DNA from: Hygrocybe punicea
Lineage: Eukaryota > Basidiomycota > Agaricomycetes > Agaricales > Hygrophoraceae
Assembly: GCA_963556145.1 (NCBI GenBank)
Contig: OY744471.1
Location: 365,590 to 429,589 of the forward strand
Length of the DNA: 64,000 nt
Direction: 5' to 3'
The translations under genes were made by a program, and so were the position numbers. Of the stretch, positions 33,146-44,310 are shown one piece after another. Every line of letters begins with the position of its first letter. The stretch's first letter is position 1. The notes under the pieces were generated by a model, which was given only the letters and a program-made list of their open reading frames with translations, was not told where the DNA came from and did no database searches.

Positions 33146-34692
33146 TTAAATATATCCTTCAGCATATGGTGGCGGTGGCGAAGTTGTATTTCCCCTCGTT
33201 GGTACCCCAACATCTGCCAGTGGTGGGGCTGGATTGGCAGAGGAGTTCATAGCGGCTACGAACGCCAGCCGCTGGCTGGTCGTCAGACGAGCAGCATCAA
33301 AAGCCGGTGCTAACACCGCCCCCAGACTTTTGGAATCACTGGTGGTTGATTGCTTGGGTGGATCAGTTGAGGGGACATTATTTTCGTGAGTAGGGGGTGG
33401 TGGAGACACGGTGGCAATTCGATCTGAGGACGAGACATTTCCGGCGGTGTCAGGAGGATGTGATATTAGTATCCCTGGTGATATATATAAGTGTTCGCAA
33501 AATGAGGCAAGAAACTGTAGAGTTGCACTGACCGGGAGTAGTAGGGGGAATATGATTGCGACGTTGTGTGTCCGGGACAGCCGTTCGAGTATCATTAGAT
33601 GTGAATCCACTCCAGTGATGTACGATGTCGATTAAATCTGTATTTGAAGGACATTGTTGATCTGGAGTAGTATCGAATGAGACCGTGACACTGCTGGGTA
33701 GAATCCTGCATATATTGGAAACGCACCCAAACTGGGTGGAGCGGAGATGTTCATTGTAGGTGCAGGCGGGCTCTCCATAAAACCAGAGTAAGGCTTTAGC
33801 TGGGATTCGATGGGAAGAGACTCTAGAACTGCATCAGTGTGCGAGTTTCTACGCTTTCGCCAAAAGAGGAATGCGGCCGTGAAGGTGAGCAGAACAAAGG
33901 CAAGTCCACCGACGACGGCACCAGCAACGGCAGCTTTGTTGGACTTGTGCGGGGGTGGTGGGGAGGGCACTGATGGTGAAGAGGACACCCGGGTCGAAGA
34001 AGTTGAGGAGGATAACGTAGGGGATACTGAAGATGTGGTTGTCGACGTGGCGGCTAAGTTTGGGCTGTGGGGACGTGAGCATGTTGTATGGATTGCAAAA
34101 GAACCAGTCGCACTTGACAGTGATTGTCGGAAATGAGCTTGTTGGAAAGGCGATAGCAGTACTAGCTATAGTCCTGATAGACGATGAGCTTGAGGTGACC
34201 AGTAGAGAGGACGACTCACAGTTGAAACTCTGTCGAGTCTGAGACACCAGATGGAGACTGTTGAGTGTAGGATTGAAAATACGTTGTGTCATAATGTGCA
34301 TAGGAATATGTAGTTGTGATATTTCCCAAGCAAGCGGACGACGATCCGGGTTGGACAGTGTAAGATTGACAATAAACAACGCATGCGATGAAGCTATAAC
34401 CCGCGGGAATGTTGCAAATCCAATCAATGTAGCCAACGCCGAGAGGGATGGAAATATCGAGCAAGTTGTATACGTTGTCAGACGTGTACAAGCCTAAGAT
34501 CGCGTAGCCAACCCCCAAAGATTTGTTGTAGTAAAAGAGAACGGGTTCGCATTGAGCGATCGAAAGTGGAGTAACGACGTCGAAGCCACTCAAAGGATCG
34601 CCGATTCGATGACCTTGCGTTGGTCGAGCAGATTGTCCCAGCGCTGTGAGGATGACGGCCAACACAACTACAGCTATCAGCGTTGGACCCAT
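33146..34692 (-). CDS. Array gene 4: single-pass membrane protein, type-C tail
   Basis: Exons 34692-34220, 34064-33727, 33661-33533 and 33474-33146 give exactly 422 residues. An in-frame ATG exists at 34737, but 34692 (MGPTLIAVVVLAVILTALGQ) aligns with the other copies. The ectodomain has QCEP, WICNIPAG, ACVVYC and SACLGN. Ser/Thr stalk, TM AAVAGAVVGGLAFVLLTFTA, then WRKRRN. The tail is type C: exon 3 reads DQQCPSNTDLIDIVHHW, and exon 4 has HPPDTAGNVSSSDR, one helix motif (APAFDAARLTTSQRLAFVAA) and the end SPPPPYAEGYI, so the PPxY is followed by a few extra residues. No disabling change. Confidence 0.8.
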
Positions 34693-34729
34693 CGTTATCG
34701 CTGTACGGAGGAAAAACCCACAAGGGGAG

Positions 34730-34750
34730 TTGGCCACACTTCTGGGCCAA
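34730..34750. promoter_or_regulatory. Palindromic promoter element of array gene 4
   Basis: TTGGCC-ACACTTCTG-GGCCAA, 38 bp upstream of the chosen start codon. This small distance also supports the downstream ATG as the start only weakly, since the upstream ATG would overlap the element's edge. Confidence 0.5.
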
Positions 34751-37412
34751 TTTGCCTAATCCACCACCTGAGCGCTTCAAATTGAAGTTGGAGCGCCTCC
34801 AGCCAGTACTAACAGACACAGAGTCTGCCATCGCTGAACTTAGTATTCGTCAAGCCCCCCTTTGTGATATGAAATCTTCATTTACAGTTCAGTCAGCATT
34901 TTGACCAGGACCAACAAAACAGGTCCCACATACGCCTTGGGTCTGTGCAGTCAGCAAATGTTATCAATGTAGGCAGGAACACGCACGGCTATCATAGATT
35001 TAATACCGAAAGGCTTGCACGGGATCACCTCCATTGCTCAGATATAACCAATCTACCAGCTTCACCGCTCACCGGTCCTTGGTCAATATCCGCAACGCCA
35101 CGATGCCAGTTGCGTCTTCGCCCTTGGCGGAACGCATATTCCCGGGACCAGCAACCGATTTAGTGGAGGAAAAGGTGCAGAGTCTTTAGATAATGTCAGA
35201 GTCCCATTCAACGCCCATGGACTTACCACGGTCATAGACATCTACTCCCAGTTTGCACCATCTTCTCGCCTGCGTCGAACAACCATACCCGTGGTCATAT
35301 TTAAGTCCTCGCTGGATATGTTTCTCTAGGCTAGTGACTGCCCTTCGTTCTCTGGAAGCTCTGTCGAAGAGCTTGCTCGTCACAGAACGGCACTCGTCAC
35401 GAGTCTAACGTTTCTCGGTCGCACTCAGCCCTGAGCCCTACATCGGTTCGGTTCATCAATCGGACAACTAAGAACCTCATCTCAGCTATGGGTGCGCATG
35501 CAGTTCATGCCGAGTATGTCAGGTCAAAACACTGTCCTCTCATGGCCACGTAGTACGTCTCAACCCTTTTCCTTATCTGCGGTGATCATCCTTTTGCCAG
35601 CCTTTCAGGATACCAGTCCATGAAAGCTCCATGATTGATCAATCGCTACCATGGGCGGCATCGTGCAGTGGTGGGGCTTCATCGTGGGGCTCGAGGAAGC
35701 ACATTGTCTTGACACCGGGTCTTGATTCCGCCCTAGGAGATAGGAGAGAAGGGTATTGGCTGTTTGGCAACGCTGGTCAAGGAGCTTATTGAAGAGGAAA
35801 AAGAAGATCGAAATGAGGTGCCTGTTGGGACAAATACCAGCATGAGAGATGCTGGCGAGGTTGCGAATACCGTTGGACGAATTGACGATGCCCATCTGCT
35901 CATGGAAGTTGGGGACAATGGATCTGTAACCAGGTCAACGAATCGCCAAAGGGTCATTCTTTCCCAGCTCAAGGAAGAGTCTCGGCGAGAAGGCACGTCG
36001 ATTACGGCCTGGAGGCACAACTTCAATCATGGGTGCTTCCCAGCTCGTCGAATGGCTTCTTTTGGAGGGACTGGCGTCTTCCGCATCTCCCTCAACAAAC
36101 AGGAGGAAGACACCGTCAGCGAGCGATGGAGAGGATGGATTCGAGGTGGAGGTATGTAGTCAGATGAAGCTGAAACCGGTGGACATACCTTGATTCCGAC
36201 ACTCATCCGCCCGCTCTAGTCACTAAATTTCCAATGGACAAGCAGGGCCACTCCGCTGCGAAAATGACTGCGTAAAAGTGAACAACTTCTGTAGTTTTAG
36301 TAGTTTCGCCAGTCCGAACTGGCGCGGTGGCGCCACACCAGAAATATCCCCCCTGTTGTGGACAATCGGTCAATGCGGCTTGCCAGAGACACCGCAAAAT
36401 ATGGGAGTCATACCGTGAACAAGGGTATCATCGTGTCCCCGCAACGCAAGCCAGTGACACGCCTTCTATGGTTTGATCACACAGTGTTCGGCCTCTGCCC
36501 CCCCTCGATTCTTGCCATCTTTCTCGAACGGCGAACCATACCGAATGCCTCGGGGCCTAATCAAACTTTGGCCAGCCCCGATTCTAGGTACGTATATCCC
36601 AGGCCGAAGTTCAAACCACTGACACTCGCAATTCTATATATATATATATATATATACAAGCTTCGCTGCCTCAGGCTATTCCTCACATGAAGATTCCCCC
36701 AATTCTATCTGGATGCGACAACTTCCGCGTGCTATATACATATTGCCTAACAAGTTTTGCATTTCCGGTAATGTAGAGAGGCTTTCTGGAACAGAGGTGT
36801 CCTCATAACGAACTCGAGCCTCTAGCGGCGCTGCTTCACCCTGTGCCATCCGATTGACACCATAGTTATTCCGGACAATATTTAATAAATGGTGATGTTT
36901 GTTTGTTCTGCCGGGATTTCTTAGCCCCTGCTGGCTGGGGATCTGGATGGTGAGAACTACCCATGCCGCTTCATCTTCGGGGCACAACTCACGACCTATT
37001 TTTTTCCCCCTTGCATAAAGGAGTCATGGCTCCTTTGTACAATCATGGTTCGCTTGTGATGCAACAATTTATCCAGCTACTTCGCATCGGCGCTGTTGCA
37101 TCGTTATCCATTTCCGTCTGTGTTCCTTATACCTTTGATACCCAGCCAAATTTCCACAGCGAATTTACCATGATTCACTCTCGCAGACATCATGAATGCA
37201 TCATTTGTGTCCGGTCCGCAGGTTACATGGAGTGTATTTCATGGGGTAGCGATAGCAATACGAAAACAATGACACAAAACAAAACAAGGAATATCCAGAA
37301 AACCGTACAAAGGAACACCATAAGACCGGCCTAATATACACACCAAAATCACATGCGAAGCCAGAAACCAAGATGATGAGGACACGCCGACAAAAGAATT
37401 TAATGCCGTTAT
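34751..37412. other. Long spacer between array genes 4 and 5
   Basis: 34850-35200 is eroded alpha-type spacer. 35440-35760 is a relic shared with 51090-51340. A (TA)n microsatellite lies near 36634-36656. Open frames at 35764-36159 (plus) and 36676-36987 (minus) have no recognised motifs and are probably chance or relics. 37200-37412 is the 3' flank shared by type-A and type-B genes. Confidence 0.45.
35440..35760 (-). pseudogene. Relic A of an unidentified gene (copy at 51090-51480)
   Basis: Shared blocks with 51090-51340 include a TATGGGTGC block, CGTAGTACGTCTCAA, an AATCGCTA block and GTGGGGCTCGA in the same order, but with many indels. This copy has no long frame; the second copy keeps about 95 codons. 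No family recognised. Confidence 0.4.
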
Positions 37413-39215
37413 TCATCCTGCATACGGTGGTGGCGAAGTCACTGTATTACCCCTGGTTAAATCTGCTGGCGTCGCCTGGTCAGGCATAAGCAGATTATGG
37501 AGAGATGTAACCAGTGCACGCTGTTCTCTTGGGCTGAGCCGTGCACGAGAGATGACACCCAGCACATTACTCGCAGTGTCTGGGAGACCTTCCTGCACAG
37601 CCTCGCTCGGTGTCAATACCTGAGGTGGTAGTGCTGTTGGTATCGGAACATCAACTGCTGGTGGTGGTAATGATGCCTCCTCAGGCGCAGTCGGATGAGC
37701 AGAAGAAGTGGTCCAGGAAGCTACGAGTGCCTGTCGTTGGCTGGCAGTCAGCCTGCGAGTGGCATCCAAAGCTAAAGCTAAGTCAGCCTCCGGCGTATTT
37801 GGTACTGCCGGATCGGCAGCAGAAGCAGCATTCCAAGCGGCTATGAGTACCTGCCGTTGGCTGGCTGTGAGCCCAATGGCATCAAAATCTAAAGCTAAAT
37901 CAGCTTCCATATTCCGGGATTCACGTGTCGACTGCTCGGGCGGATAGTATGATACAACGGGTTTGGGGGGTACTGGAGGTGGAGCAGCAGCGGGAGCTGA
38001 GGACGTCGGTGCTACTGCGTCTAGTGATATATACAGAGTTGAAATAACAGTAGAATTATACTCACCAGCAAGTGTCGTAAGGGGGACTGGATTGTGGGCC
38101 GGAACAACCGTTCGACTGATGTTAGACGTGAATTCGCTTCCCCGATGTACAACGTGGATTGGATCTGTGTCCGGGAAGGGTCTTCCTTCATCTAAGGTAG
38201 CGTTAGGGGCACTGCTGGGAAGGATTAGTTAGATTGGGACACAGACTTGGCGGGAGTGGAGCGGAGAAGTATGTCGTAGTTGTAGGCCCAGACTGGCTTG
38301 TCATCAAACCAGAATAGGGCTTTAGCTCTGATTCGATGGGAAGAGACTCTAGAACTGCATCAGTGGGCGAGTTTCTACGCTTTCGCCAAAAGAGGAATGC
38401 GGCCGTGAATGTGAGCAGAACAAAGGCAAGTCCACCAATGACACCACCAGCGACGGCAGCTTTGTTGGACTTGTGCGGGGTTGGTGATGAGGGCACTGAT
38501 GGGGAAGAGGACACCCGGGTGGAAGAAGTTGACGAGGATAATGTAGGGGATGCTGAAGATGTGGTTGTCGACGTGACAGCCAAGTTTGGGCTGTGGGGAA
38601 GTGAGTATGTTGTATGGATTGTAAAAGAACCAGTCGCACTTGACAGTAATTGTGGAGAAAGAGCTTGTTGGAAAGGTGGTAGCAGTTCTAATAGATGATG
38701 AGCTCGAGGTGAACAGTAGAAAGGACGACTCACAGTGATGTCGAGTCTGAAGAGACACCAGATGGAGAATGTTGGGTGTAGGATTGAAAATATGTCGTGA
38801 AGTAGTCTGCATAGGAATACGTAGTTGTGACATTTCCCAAGCAATCCGACGACGATCCAGGTTGGACAGTGAAATATCGACAAAAACCATGGTAACCGCA
38901 TGCGATGAAGCTATAACCCGTGGGAATGTTGCAAATCCAATCAATGTAGCCAACGCCGACAGGGATATAAAAAACGAGCACGTTGTATGCGTCGTCAGGT
39001 GTGTTCAAGGCCACCAAGTCACCCGCCACAGAACTGTTGTAGTAAATAAGAAAGGGTTCGCACTGAGCGATCGAAAGTGGCATAACGACGTCGTAGCCCT
39101 GCGAAGGATTGCCGATTTGAAAACCTTGTGTTGGTCGAGGAACATCCGTGGTTTGTCCCAGCGCAGTGAAGACGACGGCCAACACAACCAGAGCCATCAT
39201 CAGCGTTGGATCCAT
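37413..39215 (-). CDS. Array gene 5: type-B tail with two helix repeats
   Basis: Exons 39215-38734, 38590-38241, 38191-38066 and 38020-37413 give exactly 521 residues, the longest copy. Signal peptide ALVVLAVVFTALGQ; ectodomain cysteines QCEP, WICNIPTG, ACGYHGFC, SDCLGN. Ser/Thr stalk, TM AAVAGGVIGGLAFVLLTFTA, then WRKRRN. The tail carries EQSTRESR, a helix copy (DLALDFDAIGLTASQRQVL), a second (DLALALDATRRLTASQRQAL), SRARLSPREQR and SPPPYAG at the C-terminus. Intron 2 has a weak donor, GTCCCA, where its relatives have GTGCGT; the frame holds only with this donor. Intact by this model. Confidence 0.8.
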
Positions 39216-39261
39216 CGTTATCGCTTTACGGAGAAAACCCCGTTCTCATGTCACTCTTCCG

Positions 39262-39282
39262 TTGGCCACACACCCGGGCCAA
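39262..39282. promoter_or_regulatory. Palindromic promoter element of array gene 5
   Basis: TTGGCC-ACACACCCG-GGCCAA, 47 bp upstream of the start codon, identical to that of gene 2. Confidence 0.55.
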
Positions 39283-40764
39283 TTTGCCCTGATACGAAAT
39301 CCTCATTTGACACTACATATTGTTTGGACAACATTTCGACCAGGAATAGACTTACCGACTCTGACGCAGATGTCCCTGGACGACGCTGTGGGCCTGAAGC
39401 CAACCCGCGAGTATCAAGGCAAGCATTCTTGAAATCGTACTCACTCATTCCACTGGCACTAGTACTGTCAAGTCTTTCCAGTTATCGCACTCCAATTCTT
39501 CACCCTCCGAGTCCGTATCACCCCCATGCATAGCCTGTCTTGACCGTCGCATCAGACAGAACCGCAAAATACTACCCAAATCCATGCCTTGGCCTCCAAA
39601 TACACGTCTCACACATGTTCCTCAACGGATGCCACGGAGAGCTAGGGTTTTGTCAATAAACGACCAGGAGAGGTGAGATTACGCGGGAATGAGAGGATGC
39701 ATCACGAGAAACTTGAAATCAGGTCATACTCTCCTTGTCGTTGGTTTTGTCATAGACATCAAACATAGGTATCATAATTATAAGGTAACGGTGACAACGG
39801 CAGCTTTGAGATCGGCGGTCATTATTCTCCCGTCACACCTCGTCATGTCTCTCATAATTTACACCTCAGTTGTACTGGTGCGGACCAGCTTGCTCGCATA
39901 TGTGCCTATCTGAAAATGTTAACCCGGGCTCTCATCGAGGAACGTTGTAGGGAACATTCCAACCCATAACAGGGATGCATACCGCCACCGAGTTCTGTAA
40001 CATACATTTGCAAGCGTCGAGATGAACAGATACAAAAACGCGATCAACGTGTTCACGGACCCATCTCTGGTGTTCTGGAAACCCCCAAATGTCCGGATGG
40101 TGACCAGTTCATTGCACTTTTGTCAGACAGCTCATGCGTTCTCTCGACTTCAGATGCTTCGTGCTTCTCCACCACTGTCCACGCCGCACTATGCTGACAC
40201 CAGCAGCAGGATTGGCGGTGTCAACATCTCACCTGTGCATACATACATGTACCCACAACAGAAATAGCCAATGCAACCTCTCACTCGAAAGCCGTTCCAA
40301 GTGCATCTCAGGATCCTAATGTCCCCGTGGAGATCATCACTGCCACGGAAGAGATTGTCAGGCAACTAGAAGATCGTCTCCCACGACAGAAAGGCTTCCG
40401 GGCTTTGGTTGGATGACTGAATTTGATTCGGTAAGTGGACTGCGTTATCTCCCAAAGAAAATACATCCGTTATCTTTGTCTTTGCTCAGATTATACAGAC
40501 GATCACAAATATATCACACCTACGATATGCACATCAAATAATGGGGCAGGCGTGGCAATGAAGTCGTTCTGACAAAATATGGCATACCGGAGTTATCTTA
40601 ATCGGTATTTTCTTGTCGTCTTCCCTGTTGAATAATCCATGCTTCTCTCGGCCTCCCCCTATCGCTCCAACTTGAGGAATGAGGGTCACGATGTTCCGGG
40701 TGTGAAATTATCTAACCGTAGAACTTGTACAAGTTACAGTGCGGATTTTTCTTGTCTATATATG
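39283..40764. other. Spacer downstream-side of the foldback element
   Basis: 39340-39450 is a short remnant of alpha spacer. 39600-40400 shares scattered blocks with 31970-32340 and 60420-60700 (for example GAGAGCTAGGGTT and the TCAATAAACG block). No gene. Confidence 0.4.
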
Positions 40765-41123
40765 CACAGGGTGCGCAGTAGCATACCATGTCACACAGTA
40801 TCTTGAAAGTACTTGACAAGTATACTAAATATCATTACCATAACATTCAACATGGTATTGTAACAGTATTCAGACATAAACTACAATACTTGTGCTCAAA
40901 TTCATCTGAAGGTATGAAGGCAAATGAGACTTATATAGTGTTGCCACGGCTCGGTCCGGCTCGGCTCGGCTACGGCTAACAACGGTTAACCCATATATGG
41001 GTTGTTAGCCGGACCGGACCGTTGTGGCAACGGCTAAGCCGCGGCTAACCGTCCAAAAAAGGAAATTTGTCAGGTGACCCAGGTCGGCCAGATCCGTTGT
41101 TTGTATTTACCGTTTTGTTCATT

Positions 41124-41504
41124 GCTCACCCGTACAAAGTACAAGTGAGCATTCCCCGACTCATCGTTCGCCTGTACAAAGTACTAGCGAGCTTTTATCT
41201 TGGCTCAGACGTGCCCTAACCTCTTGGCTCAGAGACTCTTGCATTCCATCGTTGTTCGTCTTGGCTCAGACTTGCCCTAACTTCTTGGCCTCCGAGACTC
41301 CTTCGTTCCATTCTCGCTCGCCTGTACAAAGTACAAGCGAGCTCCAGCCTCCAGGCGTGTCTTGGCTCGGGTGCTCCCATCGCTCTAGCCGTTCTCGTTC
41401 GCCTGTACTGAGTATCAACAAGCTCCACGCTCCCATTGGCCTTGGCTCAGGTGCTCCCATTGGTCAATCTATTCTCGTTGGCCCGTACAGTGTATCAGCG
41501 AGCT
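41124..41504. repeat. Five hairpin-forming subterminal repeats of the hAT
   Basis: Copies at about 41124-41150, 41167-41192, 41316-41342, 41396-41423 and 41476-41504 follow the pattern GCTCGC-C-TGTAC-AAA-GTACA-A-GCGAGC, each an imperfect inverted repeat. TTGGCTCAG is repeated between them. They lie upstream of the accessory gene and could bind transposase or control transcription. Confidence 0.7.
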
Positions 41505-41596
41505 CTTTGACTTCGTCTTTCACCGCTCCTTTGCATCCCTATCCGTGTGTATCTTTTTTTTTGCACCTATTCTATTAACCCAAATACTGCTGTCAG

Positions 41597-44189
41597 ATGC
41601 CGTCGACCTTCAAAACCTTCATCCTCGACAACTTTGTAATCACCTCCCCAAATGCGGGTCCCTTAGCTGCCTTCCCCAGTTACCACAATTTCGACTGTGA
41701 TGATCCAGGGCCAGAGTGGACCTATACAACGAATTGGGCGCGCAACGATCTTCCACAGCTCCCATTTGTGCCCCGTTCGATACGATGGGATCACCCATTA
41801 ATACAGCGTCTAGTCTGTGATTACAAGTCGCTATCTATCGAACGCGTCCGTGGTGGGTTCCAATTATCAGCTGCTACCTGAGAAAAATGGCACGATCTCG
41901 AAACCTCTCTCTATGTGGTTGCTCGGGAATTACTGGGAAAAGCCCCGGGTGCCTTTTTTCCACTTGAATACAGATGTTTCCCCGTCCCTCACACATACGG
42001 CTACCTCCGCATTCATACACGTGAACACTCAGCCCGAAAGTGTGCCATGAAGTCCCGAGATGCTTTCATACCGTTGATGGGACTGTGTTCAATGGCCATC
42101 TCATTTTTCACAGCCAGCTATGTCCCATATGGCGACGACCCCAACTGGGTGAAGATACTCACTAGCGAAACCAAGGTCCACCCAGAGTGGGTCCAGCAAC
42201 TGCGGGATTCACCGATCGCCGACTTCACCGACAGCGTTCCGAGAGTAGGCATGGTCATTGACGTGCATCAATGCAAATGGTTGGCACACATCCCAAGACT
42301 CGTCAGAGTCGATATCCCTATCTGGTTCGTATGGAGCACCCTCGACAAGCCCCTACGCGTATCACCCAAACCCGAGGTGGCAAACTACTTACCCAATAAT
42401 GCACAAGTCCAGGCTGCCTGCCAGCAGTGGCAGTTGGAGCAGTTGTCTCCGCCACCGCCTAGCCCTACCACTGATGTAACATCCTCCAAGAAGTTCCCTA
42501 AGCCAAACCCAGGCTCTCGCCAGAAACTTGGAGAAACTTGGCAGGAATTCTTTGTTTGACAAGCAGTATGCCACGAGAAAATTGCTGCCATGGAGACTGC
42601 ACAAGAAACAGCCGCTCGCTTGGCTCGTCAGAAGGAAGGTGAACGCTTTCGCGCACCGGGGAAGAGAGGGGCTGCTGTCTTCCGCTGGCTGGAAATGGAT
42701 GGCTTTCGCCTCAGAACGAGAGTCAATTTCAGAGAGATAGAAGATCTGTGGGAAGAAAAGCCGCCGGAACATATGCGATATAATGCCTTTGATAGGGAAT
42801 GGGACGTCTGTACCGAATTTAACCCCGACGCGCCAGACAACGAAGACCCATTCGGTAACGACGACTACGACGGTGAATATGACGATCCCACCTTGGAAGA
42901 AGGTGAGGCGAGGCAACCTGCTGATCAAATCAATAGCCAAACAATACCTGCGGGTCCACTTCCTGCGGAACACTGGCAGCGAGATGTGCTGTCCATTCAT
43001 GGTGTCGGCGATCGCCACACGGATGCCGCTGCTCCTAAATTTACGACTACCCTTGACTGCCATCTTTATGATCGCTTTGGATTCGATTGGGATGACACCG
43101 CCTACGCTGACGGTCCTACGCCATCAAATACCGAATGGGACCGGACCCTTAATATTTTGCAGGACCCTCACCCTCAAGTGGCTACTAAATACAAGGGCCC
43201 AATCTTCGACTTCGTCGCATGTCTGATCGATGGACCAGTGGACGGGTTATCAGCTATGCCATGGGATCTCAGTTCGTCGAGCCTTTTTCCATTGCGTGAA
43301 CGACAGGAACATTATCTGACAATTGAGCGGAGGGAGATGATGAACAATAGAGATCAAAAAATATATTTTGTCGGGTCCACGAGTGCTACTGCGAATATTG
43401 ATTGGCTGCTTACAGTAGATAGTCCGGTCACCACTCTGCAATGCCTCCGATCGTGTAGGGATATCACAGAAGCTGTTCGGTATCTTGCGGAACGCGGAAT
43501 CCCCTTCAATACCCTCAATCCTTGCCCTGCCTTTTCACACCCACCTCCATCGACAGGCCCTCCACCACCCCCCATATCTCTCGGTGTGCGTGCAGTTGGC
43601 TACCAGCCTGATGCTGCTGATTATGCCGCTTATGAAGCGGCTCGAGACCATTTTCTACGTTCTCCACATGCACGTGAAGCAATCCTCAAGGGTGGTATTG
43701 TCTGGCGCCTCGCGATGGAATTCGTTGGCCCTGGACGGGTTCTTACTGGCCCCTCTAGTGCAGCCTTCTCTCGTGGGCAAGTCTTCCATTTTGCGGATGG
43801 CACTACTTTCTGTGACGATCACCTCGGTGAAGATGAGCTTGACCTCATATGTGGCGTATATAGGGTGTATACTGGTGGGTACCCTCTCTGGATTCGTCAG
43901 CCATGCGTTAAGTCAACGTGATGTAGGATCGAACCAACAGGTCTCCCATCTTTCCTGGTGGCCAAAGCACTCAACTTGGCAGAAGAGCCTTTTCAATGTT
44001 GGCCACTGGACTCCCGCTGCCGAGGACTGGTTTCAGAAACGTCTCGAACTCATCCAGCAGAACAAGGCCCCATGTCGGACTGCTGGAAAGTGGTATGAAT
44101 CTCTTCCGAGGCATGGAAGGTCACTGCGTTTGGCTCAGAAGATACATGAGGTAGCGGGCCGGTTCATAGAAGGCGAGACATTTCCGTAG
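41597..44189 (+). pseudogene. hAT accessory gene, two in-frame TGA codons
   Basis: Function unknown. One frame runs from ATG at 41597 to 43874, then an intron (GTGGGT...GATGTAG, 43875-43926) and a last exon 43927-44189: 846 codons. The frame is broken by TGA at 41879 and at 42557. Both sit where a CGA arginine codon would need one C-to-T change. Features: PGAFFPLEYRCFPVPHTYGY, Pro-rich linker (about residue 290), a central helical ETAQETAARLARQKEGERF, an acidic stretch (CTEFNPDAPDNEDPFG), and a C-terminal SWWPKHSTWQKSLFNVGHWT / AEDWFQKRLELIQQ block. I recall this C-terminal block in many Agaricomycete hypothetical proteins, so it is probably a regular hAT-linked gene. Confidence 0.7.
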
Positions 44190-44310
44190 TTTGTTGGTCT
44201 CGTTTCATTGTTTTTCCTTGTATCGTGTACATTTGTCTTACCATCCACGTCGACCACATTATTTACGTGATGTTCTTGTGTCCCTTCGTTTCATAATAAA
44301 ATTTATATTT

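Noticed and set aside
36634..36656. TA-rich run as a possible promoter or target duplication
   Set aside because: It is a plain (TA)n microsatellite with no neighbouring gene start.
38375..38640. Alternative Cys/Trp-rich frame across the stalk and membrane exon, open in most array genes
   Set aside because: It is in the shadow of the frame that gives the Ser/Thr stalk, the membrane helix and the KRR stop-transfer, and only the latter is in frame with the ectodomain and tail after splicing.
40788..40979. Open frame starting MSHSILKVLDKY, repeated on the other strand near 50800
   Set aside because: It is the translation of the palindrome arms, AT-rich and broken by the hAT; no sign of selection.
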